From: Rotaria socialis
Lineage: Eukaryota; Rotifera; Eurotatoria; Philodinida; Philodinidae
Direction: 5' to 3'
NCBI GenBank assembly: GCA_905331475.1
Contig: CAJNYU010003930.1
Coordinates: forward strand, 1 to 64,000
Length of the DNA: 64,000 nt
Both the position numbers and the translations under genes were made by a program. Below the pieces are notes generated by a model. It was not told where the DNA came from, made no database searches, and saw only the letters and a program-made list of their open reading frames with translations. Positions 10,689 through 22,361 of the stretch are shown here, piece by piece (position 1 is the first letter of the stretch; each line of letters starts with the position of its first letter).

Positions 10689-11362
10689 TTATTGGTTCGA
10701 ACGTTTCGAGAATAGGGATAGCAAACCGGTCAGATAAAAATAATTCATATAGCTTAGTACTCGAGCACCATTAAAAACTGAATATTGACAATAAGTACTT
10801 CGTTGATTAGGATAATAAAACTGAGCTTTGCCTTGACTTTTAAATATCCAGACAGTGCCCTAAATGAGAAAGATTCCAGTAAGTTTTATTATTTTTCTTT
10901 ATTTCTAAAAAATATTAATTTACTGTTATGCACCAGCCAAACATTAATAAAGCCAATAGAATGCTTAAATAAAACAAAAAAGATAATTTCTTCACAGTCA
11001 CCTATAAAAAGAAGCGAATGTTATGAAATTAACAGATTATCGATAAATCTCACCGCTAGAATCACAGTTGATATTAGAGTTAACGTAGCAACACCCATGA
11101 CAAGAAGATATACTGGAATAAGAGGATTGACGGGACATTCATTCTTACACAAACTACCAATAATAATTTGTAATAATGGTATCCCGAGAAGAATAAGTAA
11201 TGCTAACAGAACAAAGGGGCATGCATAGAATATTGTTCGTGCATTGCAAACAATTGCTTCGGTGTTTTGAAGATTTGTTTTTGTTTTGGTCGATGGAGAT
11301 TCCGAAAGAGTATCGTATGGTTGAGTACTAGGTGTTACTTTCGCTTCACAGTCGTTTTCCAT
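10689..11362 (-). CDS. TMEM272-like membrane protein, three exons
   Basis: Exon 1 (11054-11362) starts with ATG and encodes a polar N-terminus, a hydrophobic helix (FVLLALLILLGIPLLQIIIG), then NECPVNPLIPVYLLVMG, which matches the conserved C-P-x-x-P-x-I-P-x-Y-L segment of TMEM272-type proteins. A GTGAGA donor leads to exon 2 (10924-11001, KKLSFLFYLSILLALLMFGW) and exon 3 (10689-10859, GTVWIFKS...YC...). All junctions are phase 0 and keep the frame to a TAA at 10689-10691. The total is about 185 residues with three or four membrane helices, the expected size. The molecular role of this family is unknown to me. The unspliced frame would stop at 11021 and lose half the protein. Confidence 0.7.
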
Positions 11363-11412
11363 TATAGTTCACAAAGAAAAGACAATATATTCACGCAGAG
11401 AATAAGAAATTT

Positions 11413-11634
11413 TTATATTGTTTCAAATCTGACACAACAAAAAGACTGTTTTCGACTCCTATTTATTATCTTCAAGTCGATGATGTTTGTTGATTCACAT
11501 TTTTTCTTTAACAAAACACACATGTGATCACTATCACTTCTTGCGTCAATCACTCCGCATGTCACTATAAACACAAGAAGAGATTGCAGAGCAAAGATGA
11601 GTATTGGGCTTGTACCTCGGTTCTTATTCATCAT
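11413..11634 (-). CDS. Possible small secreted peptide, 73 residues
   Basis: The frame starts at ATG-ATG and opens with a convincing signal peptide (ILIFALQSLLVFIVTCGVID, cleavage likely near ARS). A short mature region has four cysteines (C, C, CC) and many Lys/Arg. It ends 50 bp before the TMEM272-like start on the same strand, so it could also be a 5' relative of that transcript. No family recognised; short, and supported only by composition. Confidence 0.35.
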   Translation of the reverse strand: MMNKNRGTSPILIFALQSLLVFIVTCGVIDARSDSDHMCVLLKKKCESTNIIDLKIINRSRKQSFCCVRFETI

Positions 11635-11680
11635 AACTCATACAAACTTATTTTCCTTAGGTTCTGCATTGTAGAACAAT

Positions 11681-11885
11681 TTGAGGGTGGACGTGTGTGT
11701 CAATGTTCATATTCTAGGTACCCGTACTCAACATCGAATCTTTAAATTACTTTATAGATGTAATATTCTCAAATATTTTCGAATTGTTCATCAATGTATA
11801 TGATGCCATATATTTGTTCTATCTGATTTTAATATGTATTTATTCTATATATAGTGATAAAGTATAGGGTGTGGGTGTACATTTG
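11681..11885. repeat. Two degraded ends of the telomere-like hairpin repeat
   Basis: TTTGAGGGTGGACGTGTGTG at about 11,681-11,700 and AGGGTGTGGGTGTACATTTG at about 11,870-11,889. Neither has a clear inverted partner, so both are probably broken copies. Confidence 0.4.
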
Positions 11886-12265
11886 TTTTGGTTGCTATTA
11901 TTAGAAAAGGTTTTCAGCGCAGCCCCATTGGGCTAAAATGTGGAACTCGCACATTATGGATCACTTAGATAGATGCCGACTCATTAGAAGATTTTTTTTA
12001 AATAGAATGAGTTTCATAAACATTATAGGAATGAGGTAAAAAATAAAAATTATAATACAGTTAACAAATACAATCTACTTAGGTCTGACCAAAAATTCTG
12101 CAATCGTTATTGACAATTTTATAAACCAGTTAACATTCAAGAGATTGTTGCATGGAGAAATAGTGAAATGTCTTATCTATAATGATATATATATAGTAAA
12201 TCTATTTTGGACTTGGTTATAGTACGTTTTCAGATAAATTTTCATTTGAATCAAAATGTTTTTTA

Positions 12266-12460
12266 ATGGATAATGAACTCAATCGATATTATATAGCAAT
12301 TCGGACTATTTTGGAAATAGATCCAAAGATAGTTCATGAGGAACTTGTAACAGCTTTGGGGCCCAGTGCTCCATAATATTCAACAGTTACAAGATTGGCA
12401 AAACGATTTCGTGAAGGAAGAGAAGATGTCAATGATGATCCTCGATCTGCACTCTATGTA
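12266..12460 (+). pseudogene. mariner-type transposase N-terminal remnant
   Basis: The frame from ATG reads an N-terminal helix-turn-helix region ending KRFREGREDVNDDPRSA, the familiar mariner pattern that normally continues GRP. An in-frame TAA interrupts it after LGPSAP. The catalytic domain is absent: homology stops exactly where a foldback repeat begins at 12461. It is dead by both nonsense and truncation. Confidence 0.7.
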
Positions 12461-12594
12461 AAAAATGTGTCGGATGTGTCGTAAACTACGACACAAAGCA
12501 CGACACATTCGAGTACGACATGAGGTGCTCGTTGCAACACATTCTGCTCAGCAAGACCACGACGCATTTTTCGCAACACATCCGACACATTTTT
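12461..12594. mobile_element. Foldback/MITE-like element with about 20 bp TIRs
   Basis: Left end AAAAATGTGTCGGATGTGTC, right end the near-perfect inverse (CGCAACACATCCGACACATT). About 90 bp lie between them with no ORF. A third copy of the end motif (CGACACATTTTTATT) occurs near 12,925, so the family or a larger parent extends further. It is inserted in or joined to the mariner remnant. Confidence 0.7.
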
Positions 12595-12599
12595 ATTGG

Positions 12600-13634
12600 T
12601 GGTTTTTGAAACGCATATTTCGATATATTTTTTAATTTAATTACATATATCTCTTTATTTTTTAAAAATTCAATCTAATCAGATCCTAAGATCTGGCTGA
12701 TTTGGAATTGGTCCGATTCCTATCAGACTATCCAGTGTAGTCCTTCCCGGATCATGGATCCGGGTGGCAATTCCTTGATTATAAAGTAATCAAGAATTGA
12801 TTTCAAAGAAAATTTTATTTCGAGAACTTATCTTCCATGCGTTCAACAATGTTGCGTATATATCGCTGTATGTTCATAACAAAACGGTGAACGACTAGCC
12901 GACTGGCAGAACGCGAAAAATATACGACACATTTTTATTTAGTGTGTATACTCATTGCTAGCTTCTTTAACGGTAGCATACACTCGCTGCTAACGTCTAT
13001 AATAGTAAAAATATACCAAACAGTCGTAACTATGGACTATAATGATAAAAACGACAGATTTTGAAGATTAATTAGAAATTCAGCTATAATTATAATAATT
13101 TCTAATTAGTGAAATTAGATTTTAAGTACTGATATGAGCAGTGATGAACATAGGCAATCGACTTGTATCAAAATTTTATCTAATTAGTGCACTGAAGTGT
13201 CACTTTTTCATTTTTTATGTCTGTAATGGGGACGGGCGATGTGGAGCACAGAAGAGCCGCAAAAACCTTCATTTCAACTTGCATTCACTATTTTCTTCGA
13301 AAATATGTGTGGGTTCCGCAAAAATCAGATATGCTCCCACAAGGATATCATGCAATCCAGGATTTTCATTATCACTTATATTTTCTCTGGTAACAACTCT
13401 AGCCATGTTATTGAAATCAAAATGAATTTCCTGGAAAAAAATGAAAGAAATATCTAGTCACTCGGTATATCGGAATCTATTAAATGATCTTTTTTCATAA
13501 AAAAATAAAATATTGTCTTCTCTCTGTTTTCGCGTTAAAATCAAATAGTAGATGTGATAGTATGATATATCAAATGTTGAGTGCTCCTCTCACTACGAGC
13601 CGACTAGAATCGAATCGCAGTTTTTTCATTCGTT
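12600..13634. other. No gene seen
   Basis: AT-rich sequence downstream of the SPFH gene. Open frames at 13141-13457 overlap each other in two frames and carry no recognisable domain. Confidence 0.45.
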
Positions 13635-15050
13635 TCAATTCTTGAGTACATTGTTCGATGCCCAATATATCTTTTCATTTTTTTTGTCTACCATTCCGAT
13701 ATCTCCTATTTGCATGTTCATGGGCATAAATGTTGTTCGTTCGCCAGTCGCTTTTATTATCTCGACGTCAAGTCGTTTAAGTTCAAGTTGAGCTGACAGT
13801 GGTACTTCCTGCAATAATCTGGCCGCTTCGACATGCTGCTGAGCCGCGTAGAAATCGGCATCAGCCTTTGTTCGTGTCACGAACGCTGATGCTTCAGCTT
13901 GGATTTGTGCCTGTTGTTTGGCCCGATTAGCTTCCTGCATGGCAATTTCAGTTTGGGAACACATATTGGCTAGACTCGTTGCTGTTTCAACGCGAGCTTG
14001 TGCACGTTTACGAAGTAGCTCTTTGACACTGCTATCGAATTCAAGCTTTTCAATGTTCAAATCTTGTAGTTCAATGCCCCATTGGTTGACTTTATGGGAG
14101 AATTCATGAAGAAAAGCATCACGAATATGCTGATTGAAGTTTTCATTGTCTTCAGTAGACTTTAGATTAATCAGGTTCGCACCGGCTGACTTTTTTGGAA
14201 CAGGCGGGGCAATTTCATCGATGGCTGCATTCAAAAAGAGCGATGTGAGCATGGCTTCGGCCGCTCGTTTCACTGCTCCGTGAATATCTTGCACCGTCAT
14301 GAATGCTATTCGTGGATCATGAATTCGATAGGTAATCAGGCCTTTGGCAGTGATTGTAATACCATCTCGAGTGTTGACCTTTAGTTCATCAAGTTCTCTT
14401 ACTTGGAGTTGTACAGATTGAAAGCCATTATCTTTATCAAATAGAAATGTAGGCGAATTGGTTTCGAATGGACCTGATTCGGTGTCTTCGGGTCGAATGA
14501 TAATCTGTTTCCCAATATCGAATGCAACGGCTACAAAGCCGACGGGCACGGTTATCCGTCGATACGTTCCCAGTTCAATGTACTGAGCATTTGCTTGAGT
14601 ACTCTTTACGAAAATATGCGGCGCTGTTAAAATATATCGACCTGGATCAAGTAGGATGGTCTCTCCATTTCGAAGACTCAAACCAAGCTCGTCCTGATTG
14701 ATTATTACAATTTGAATGTTGCCTAATGTTATCAATTTATCACTGATGTTAACCAGTCCGAGAAAATGGTTAAACGGCGACAAGAATGTATATCGACCAG
14801 GTGCAAGAAATTTCGGAGTAAGATTCATCATGCATAAGCCAAGTTCACCTTGTCGAATCAAATGAAGTCCGATGCCGGCCGGACATTGCGGATATTCGAG
14901 TACGTGCCGTTGATCAAGTTCATCGTATAAGGATCGATCCAGACGAAGGCGAATACTATCGTCGCTAGCTGCATGTTGAATATGTTGGCTAAATGTTTTC
15001 TTGTAATCGGACACTAATTTCCCATTGATATCTTCAGAGTTCATCTTCAT
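13635..15050 (-). CDS. SPFH/Band 7 (prohibitin-homology) domain protein
   Basis: Intact 471-residue frame from ATG to TAA with no intron. Residues 60-160 carry two repeats of a G-x-x-L-x-PGRY pattern ([13 protein letters not shown] and [13 protein letters not shown]). Residues about 165-330 form the Band 7/SPFH fold ([48 protein letters not shown]). A long Ala/Gln/Glu-rich helix follows at about 350-440, as in flotillin/stomatin relatives, where it drives oligomerisation. No N-terminal hydrophobic anchor is visible. Proteins of this class scaffold membrane microdomains, but this subtype is not one I can name. Lack of introns next to intron-rich genes could mean retroposition or foreign origin; not decided. 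Confidence 0.85.
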   Translation of the reverse strand: MKMNSEDINGKLVSDYKKTFSQHIQHAASDDSIRLRLDRSLYDELDQRHVLEYPQCPAGIGLHLIRQGELGLCMMNLTPKFLAPGRYTFLSPFNHFLGLVNISDKLITLGNIQIVIINQDELGLSLRNGETILLDPGRYILTAPHIFVKSTQANAQYIELGTYRRITVPVGFVAVAFDIGKQIIIRPEDTESGPFETNSPTFLFDKDNGFQSVQLQVRELDELKVNTRDGITITAKGLITYRIHDPRIAFMTVQDIHGAVKRAAEAMLTSLFLNAAIDEIAPPVPKKSAGANLINLKSTEDNENFNQHIRDAFLHEFSHKVNQWGIELQDLNIEKLEFDSSVKELLRKRAQARVETATSLANMCSQTEIAMQEANRAKQQAQIQAEASAFVTRTKADADFYAAQQHVEAARLLQEVPLSAQLELKRLDVEIIKATGERTTFMPMNMQIGDIGMVDKKNEKIYWASNNVLKN

Positions 15051-15397
15051 GTAAAAGGTGAAGGTTGTTGCTGATGTGACGCTGCTGTCTCTAATAAACT
15101 ATAGATTCTGCATAAACATGTGCACTGATGTAGACATATAAAACTTTGAAGTTGGAAGATGGGAGCAAAAGCGACCCGTGAGAATCACTCATAATACGTC
15201 ATGCTTAAAGTAAACGACGAATAATGATGAATAGAAAAGAAAAGTTTTTTGGATCATCATGACGTCAGAGATGAAGAAATGTTACTCAGTATGTCGCAAA
15301 TAATTTCTGTTGCAATATTTCAGAAGAAAAAAAAGATTTTTGATTGTAGTGAGCACTTGAAATGCATCAATAGATGATTGTTTCTACATATTCTTCG

Positions 15398-15461
15398 TGT
15401 GAGTGTAGTTGTGGACATGGCCTTTCAGAACACGTGCAGTCACACCCACATCCTCAAGATT
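15398..15461. repeat. Telomere-like TIR hairpin repeat, copy 4
   Basis: Left GTGTGAGTGTAGTTGTGGAC, right CACACCCACATCCTCAAGAT, just upstream of the decayed piggyBac. The right end is well preserved and the left is degraded. Confidence 0.55.
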
Positions 15462-15546
15462 ATTAATACAAAGAGGAATATCGTTGATTGAATATTCCAA
15501 TTAGCAAGCGGAACTATTACTGCTCTTGAGCAGCTAGTGTTTAGTA

Positions 15547-17334
15547 ATGTCTAGAAAAAGAGATAATAAAAGAAATATTGTCATACCAAATGGTTCGGGT
15601 GAAGATGAAATCGGCTCATCTGAGTCTGAAGATGAAACGAGTAAAGTTGCACACGCTTTACGAGATGAATTAAATATGAGTGAACAATCTTCAATAAGTG
15701 AATGTGAAGAAAGTAATAGCCATGAAAGTGACAGTCAAGAAAGTGAAAATGAAGAAAAATTTAAGAATAATGGTCAAAACCCGAAAAAGAAAAAAAGAAT
15801 CCATTGGGCAAAAAATCATTTTGTAATTTCAGCAGCTGATTTTGCTGACAATTTGCCACCACCACCTATCAATGATGAGCTAGAACCTATTGATTATTTC
15901 TATTTTATGTTCCGCAAGCAATCGATGACACTATTGACAAATCAATCAAATTTATATTCTGTTCAAAAAGATCCCAACAAACCGGTATGTATTTCTGAAA
16001 CAGAAATGGCACTTTTCATTGGTATACTGATGATGACTGGAATATATTGTTTTCCAGAACAACTTTTCTTTTGGTCTAATACTACACGTGTCGAGATCGA
16101 TTTTTAGAAATAAAAAAGTATTTGCATGTTGCTGACAACTCAGTTCAACCAAATAGAGCAGATGCAAATTTCGATCGAGCTCATAAAGTTCGTCCGTTTT
16201 TGAACATTATAAAAGAGAATTTTAGAACGATTCCAAAGGAGGAAAAATTAAGTGTTGACTAATAAATAATACCATTTACAGGTAAAAGTATAATGAAGCA
16301 ACATATGCCGAATAAATCGAATCGGTGGGGCTACAAAATGTTTCTTTTAGCTGGTGGTCGAAGTGGCATATGTTATGACTTCATTTTTTTTTATACAGGT
16401 AAAGGTGAAAAACAGGAGCATGGATTTTGTACTAATATTGTATTGAATGTTTGTGAAACTGTACTACGTTTTGCTAATCATAAAATATATTTTGACAATT
16501 GTTTTACAGCAATTCGATTGCAGTAAAGTTTTAAAAGTTAGGCATTTATTCAGTTGATACTTTAAGACCAAATTGATTACCAGATTTAACCATAAAAAAA
16601 TGTACAAGATTTATCAAGAGAAGGCAGAGGAGCGATGGATCATCGTGTCACCGAGGTTGAAGATGTTGAGCTATGTGTGACACAATGGTATGATAATAAT
16701 GCTGTCAATTGTCTTTCAACACTGCATGGTTATCAACCGATTGACTCGGAGCAACGATAATCGTCAAAAGGAAAAAAAACAAATTCTCATAAAACAGCCT
16801 AATGTAATTAAAGCTTATAATGAACACATGGGAGGAGTTGATTCAATCGATGTGTTGGTTTCGTTGTATTGAATAAATGTTCGTTCAAAAAAAATTTATA
16901 TAAAGATCATCTTTCATTTTATTGACCGTTCAGTAGTCAAAGCGTGGCTGTTGTACAGACGCCACTGTTTGCAATTACAGGCTCCAAAAAAGAGTATAAT
17001 ATCTTTATTGGTTTTTCGTATAGATATTGCTACAGTTTTGCTCAAAATGAGTCCTCCACTACCACCTCCCATAAAACGTGGTCGGTCATCATTACAATTA
17101 CTACAAGTAAAATCAAATGAAAAGAATTCAACAATAACTGCACGCACTGCATCAAGTCCTGCTCCATCTTCAAGCGTTCGATTTGATAAGTTTGATCACT
17201 GGCCTACCCCAACATCGAAAGGTCGTTGTCGAATTCGTGGTTGTACTGGATACACAAGAATATCCTGTTCAAAATGTGAACTACGTCTATGCTTGAATAA
17301 TAAAAATAACTGTTACACAGATTATCATAGTTAA
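15547..17334 (+). pseudogene. Decayed piggyBac-family (PGBD-type) transposase
   Basis: The N-terminal 186 residues are open: an acidic Ser/Glu-rich region, then PIDYFYFMFRKQSMTLLTNQ and the MALFIGILMMTGIY segment typical of DDE_Tnp_1_7. A frameshift near 16,085 breaks it; the shifted frame continues RFLEIKKYLHVADNS. The three catalytic Asp regions can still be found: LSVD followed by two stops and IIPFTGK; HKIYFDNCFTAI; and EHMGGVDSIDVLVSLY. The C-terminus keeps the Cys/His zinc-ribbon (RIRGC...CSKCELRLC...NC...H). Several other stops and frameshifts make it non-functional. I could not place the terminal repeats or TTAA duplications. Confidence 0.85.
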
Positions 17335-17573
17335 TTCGTTTTTTTTCTACAAATGTGACTGCTCATCTTTGTTGTACTGTTTTATCATTTGTTTGTTTCG
17401 TTTTTCTGCATAATTGAACCTGTTATTTCTTATCGAGACTTTATAAATAAATGAAAAAGCACTAAGTAGTGCATTATGATCATTGAAAACAAAAAAGAAA
17501 AATTTTAAAAATTTTGACCCTTTTCGGTCGTCTGTTGCTAAATGACAGCATGGCGCCACCGGACACTGAAATT

Positions 17574-18665
17574 TTATTTCATATGTAACATATCCACGCG
17601 TCCATCCCCTTTGACATCAAATGATACTGTTCCTTCTACGCGACTAAGTGCTTTTAATTGATACTTTAATTCAACATGCGCGGCAGCAATTGGATTATCA
17701 CTTGTGCCCACATTACGGACAGATGTTATTTCAACGTTTGCATTGAATACATAACACCAGGCAACAGTCGTACATGATGGAGTTACAGTAATACCATCCA
17801 AATATGCTCCTCGTCCATTTAACGAGCCACCGTAAAGAAATTCGAGATCAAATTCAAATCGAAGAATACGTACACCTAAACGACTGCAAATCGTTAGAGT
17901 AGACGAACGAGAAACAGGCAAAGACGACCAACATTGAAGCTCTAACGGACTTGTGATATTAGCAGGTAAAACATTTCCATGTATAGTGTGAACATCGGTC
18001 GTCGCCGCACTAAACCACATCAAAGAAAAAAGTTTTCCTCCAACTACTTTTTTAATATTTTTTCTTACTTTTTAGAGATAATAGACCATACACTTTTAGC
18101 TTTATTAAATAGTATTGAACCATCATTGACAACTGTGTCGATAGGAGTAGCAGTCAGAGTATTACTACCAGGAGCAACAATTGGAGTATTTCCATCAGAA
18201 ACAGACATTAGAGTATTTCTATCAGGAGCAACAACTCGAGTATTCCCATCAGCAGCAGACGTTAGAGTATTTCTATCAGAAGCTGGTATTGCATTAGCCT
18301 AATATGAGAAATTGAGAATTCAGACAGAAATTTTTGAAATCATAGATCTAAAGCATGAGGGTGTGGATGTAGATGTAAGCATATGATAGGCAACAGAGAA
18401 TGATTTTTCCTTTTTGCTAACTACCTGAGATTTCATTCCGTCTACATGTAAAAATGGGTAAACACTAAAATGAATTGCATTTTCTTCAAGTAGCTCTAAT
18501 ACATACGAGTAGCAGTGGTAATTGCTCTGCAGGAACATGCTTTATTTCAAAATTTGGATTGATTGTCAAGTAGAGAAACAAAATAATACCAATAATAATT
18601 AGAACAACGACAATCACAGATGGTATGATCCAATCCCAGTACGATGCAAGCATAGTTGCAGACAT
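17574..18665 (-). CDS. Single-pass membrane protein with repetitive stalk, unrecognised
   Basis: Exon 1 (18507-18665) begins MSATMLASYWDW and has one strong helix (IIPSVIVVVLIIIGIILFLY), then a GTATGT donor. Exon 2 (starting at 18298) encodes an imperfect stalk repeat built on D-R/G-N-T and A-P/S-D spaced about 12 residues. Exon 3 (from about 18,050 to the TAA at 17574-17576) gives a globular domain with FEFDLEFLYGGSLNGRG, a few Cys and FDVKGDGRVD. The exon 2/3 junction is not certain: the best-phased donor is a weak GTGTAT. Probable type II surface protein; I do not recognise the C-terminal domain. The intron between exons 1 and 2 holds half of a telomere-like repeat. Confidence 0.55.
18356..18386. 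repeat. Half copy of the telomere-like hairpin repeat
   Basis: ATGAGGGTGTGGATGTAGAT lies inside the first intron of the membrane protein at 17.6-18.7 kb. No inverted partner nearby. Confidence 0.45.
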
Positions 18666-18752
18666 GTGTGTAATAACCCGAAAGGAAAATAAACAAAATG
18701 AAGTTGATTTTAGCACGAAGTGAATAGAGAGAAAATATGGTCTAATGAACAC

Positions 18753-20813
18753 TTGTTTTTTTAGTCTAAAAGTATCGTCACAAAGTAGTTGTCAGTTGAA
18801 CAGATATTTACCAAATGAAAAACAAATAATATATTGTCGTCTCATGGTTACTGTGCCACAATGATATGAAAAACGATTCAGTCATCTTTCAATTTTTATC
18901 TTCATGTTAGATATATTGTTTTGAGAAAGAAAGAAAAGGCGAAGATTTAATCTTATCAACTGACTTCGCATTAACAAACGAGACTGAAGTAAAAAGATAT
19001 GACATCTCCGATGTAATAACTGATAGTATAAAAATGGTGAATCAGTCAACATCCTTCGTATGACCATCCAACTATTCATATTACAGTTTATGATTGTGTG
19101 AGGTCAGACTTAACTTTTTGCTTCCCTAGAGCACTAATTTTTCATTGAATAAACATCCGTGTTTGCCGAATTTTTTAGGCTGAAATGTTCCATTAGAGTT
19201 AGGAAAACTTTAAAATCTGCTTTCCAAATGATGCATAAACAAAGAAAATAGTGTTTGATGATCCTAAGTCGAAATTTTTGCAGCTCCTCATTTACATTAT
19301 AAACTATAACAACGCAGTGCCCATTTCAATCCCAAAGGAATTGAACTAACAAATTTTTTTCATGCCAAAACCCTTACATTTTAGACCGTGAAATAGCTAT
19401 ACATGAAGAATATCAAATGGTGCAATCTGACACAGAAAAATTGTCACCGATAGGCGATCACTTTTTAGAATGTAATAAAAACAAGTTTGATTTTCAAACA
19501 GTATAATTCGATCAAAAATATCTTGAAAGCGAAAATGTTTTACATAGAACAGTTTGAGTCGGCAATGAATAAAAATAACTCTTGACACAGTAAATGAATT
19601 GGTATCATAGTCTTCAAATAGTATTTTTGGTTCTATATCAATGACTAATGATCGTACACAATTGCGTACACGTCCATTACGATGGAAAACGTCAACAGTA
19701 GATGATTTATCAAATGAACATACTAAAGCATTTAGGTATACAAGTATAGATGTAAGGAAATAAGTTTTATGGTATAGCTGTAATGGTGTAGGTTATAGAG
19801 TTATAGTCAGAACGGTATAAGAAGGATCATATACAAAGAAAGCGATAAACAATTAAAAGCAAAGACTATCTTTCTCGAAGAAGTGGTGCGACATGAAATG
19901 CCAAAGGTATCTAACTAAGATAAGGATACGGTCGAGAAAGACCACACCCACGCCCAATTCAAAAACAAATGTTCATTACGTTTATAGAAAGTTTCTTTAG
20001 TGATCTGTCTGATACACAACTAATTAGAACTATCGATAAATTACTTAGCGCACTCTACAACAACCAACAGAAAGATATACATTATCGTAAATAATGACAG
20101 TTCCCCGCGTATAACCAGAACGAGTTGAATACAGTTAAAGCTCCCGAAACATTAGAAGACCCAGAGTCTTCTATTCTATCTTATCGCTCATAGTTACAAG
20201 GGGGTCTTCTATTATGTCCCCTAAAAAAGTTATATTTTTCCGCAATCTCTCCAACAAATCTTCGTTTCAATTCATTTTTGCTCAATATAATCGTTAGAAA
20301 AATAGAATTTTACTTATACGACATGTGTATGATGAGAAAGCAACAAATGTTATCCTGTGAAAAAAGAGAGCCTATCATTGATAATAAATATTTTTAGAAT
20401 ATTAAAAGTAATGTATCCGAACACCTTGACAAAATGTTCAGTTGGATTTTTTTTCTAAAAAAATAAGATCTGCCATTGACCAAATTTTAACTTCTCAACA
20501 ATTAAATAACTCAGAAAAATAATTAACTTGCTTCGTCAAACTCAATTAAATGAATTGTTCTTGTTTATTTTTGATTTATATTGATGGAATGTGTTCACAT
20601 GAAAATCTACTAACAGCATATTTATAAGTCTCAAGCCAATGTCAATGAACACATTTGTATTTAGAATAAGCAATTAATAAAAAAGAAAAAAAAAGAGTAA
20701 TTGGATACACATTTTGTGTTTTCTTTTTGGTCTTTCTTTTTAAAAATGGATTCAGGTTTTAGTGAGAATTGAAATGCATTCTGAGTCTCATGGGAAATAT
20801 TTACAAAAGCCGA
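18753..20813. other. No confident gene
   Basis: Mostly AT-rich non-coding DNA. A short stretch at 19641-19735 has coding-like composition and ends at a possible donor, but it has no partner exon that I can find. A degraded telomere-like end (CCACACCCACGCCC) lies near 19,940. Confidence 0.4.
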
Positions 20814-20949
20814 CGTATATTAGAGACGAAAATCAAATCGAATTGTCAAATAATCTTATTCGATTGAATCGCCTGAGGCGAACTCAATCCGATCGAAGAT
20901 ATTGCCGAATCGAGATTTTCTTATTAGCGTCTGTCTTGACCGTATATAG
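20814..20949. mobile_element. Imperfect foldback element, about 136 bp
   Basis: The two halves are inverted copies around 20,872-20,885. The core is GATTGAATCGCC / GGCGAACTCAATC, the flanks GAAAATCAAATCG / CGAGATTTTC, and the outer ends ACGTATATTAGAGACG / CGTCTGTCTTGACCGTATAT. Non-coding, MITE-like. Confidence 0.55.
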
Positions 20950-21659
20950 ATGAATTCACATTTGTTTCAATTATGAAAGAATGCATCATGATGAATATGT
21001 TTCGGAATTTCTAGAAATTCCAGATAATTAGACTTTAATTATTACGCAATGACGTTTCATCTAATATGCTACTATTTTACAAAGATCTCTTCATGCGTTA
21101 GATCAACGGTTGTGCCCTGAGTCCATTATAACTTAACTCAAGATCATGAGAAGTTTTTTTATATGAAGAACCGTAAAAATTCCTTTTGAATATGACTCAA
21201 AAGAGAACTAAAAATATTACTATTTAGTATCAATAGATCCCGCTTTTAACGCGCTTTCATTTGGTATAAAATTCATTATATGCTCATCCCTAGAATAATA
21301 TTATTTTCTATAGGGTATCCTATCATTGAGCACGCCTTATATATAAGTTTCGATATAATTCACTGTCATCGAGCGTCCTCATTTCATTGATTCGCTATGA
21401 AGAAGGTTAATAATTATATGCAATAGCGATTTTATAATTTATTTTCAATTCTATTAGAATAATTTCTATTTATTAATATTATTAATAAATCTATTTAGTG
21501 CAGGATAAGATCATCAATAACATTCTTAATTTGATTATTATTCTCTAGATTTTATTTATGAAACCAGATTAATTGAGTATCATTCATATTTATCTTTAGT
21601 TTATCAGTTATTATTACAAATATATTATAGTTTATTATTATTAATAGATTTCTTTTTTT

Positions 21660-22010
21660 TCTATTCTTAGTCTTCATTATAATGTCGAAACAAATTAATC
21701 AACAACAACGATCAATGCAACCTAAGAACTCAGTGAGCAAGAATAATTTTCATCCAAAATGATCATTCGACACCAAAAATGAATTTTAATCCTGATAATA
21801 TTTTTATGTAAGTGTTGCTGTTTTTTTCTCGCTAATTAATTATTTGCCATCAGATAAAGAGCTAAATCAACCAATAAATATTATCGATAATGATAATAAG
21901 CAAATAAATGATAATATTAATAAAAATCAATTATAATTAACACCAATTCAATCAAATTTTAATAACAGTCAAAAGTTGGTAAGATGGTTTTATTTATTTA
22001 AAATGACAAA
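21660..22010. other. AT-rich stretch with a short Gln/Asn-rich frame
   Basis: A frame at about 21,682-21,763 (MSKQINQQQRSMQPKNS...) stops after 26 codons. The downstream sequence is dominated by AAT/ATA. I see no domain and would not call a gene. Confidence 0.3.
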
Positions 22011-22361
22011 ATAAAATTAAAAAATTCTTCGAATAAATTCTAATGAATCGTTTTTATTTGTTGATGTCAATATTGGCAATCTAAAGATTTTTATCCTATT
22101 TAAAATTATTTAAAAATATTCGATGATTCTTTAAGAAAACAAAATACAATTGTAGATCAGCTTGTATTCTATTATTTATCATTCTATTTCTAAAAGCTTG
22201 TTGTCAGCTGGAACAATAAAGATTTTTTCTTTTCATTCATTCTTCTTATTCGGACATATAAGAAATATTATTTATTATTTTCAAACCTATAATGAATATG
22301 AGTTTTTCTCGTCCATATGTGCACTGATAAAAAGAAGCGCCGAATGATAAACGTTTAAAGC

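Noticed and set aside
19641-19735. Coding-looking stretch (MTNDRTQLRTRPLRWK...) ending at a GTATAC donor
   Set aside because: No second exon could be found in frame, and 31 codons are too few to support a gene.
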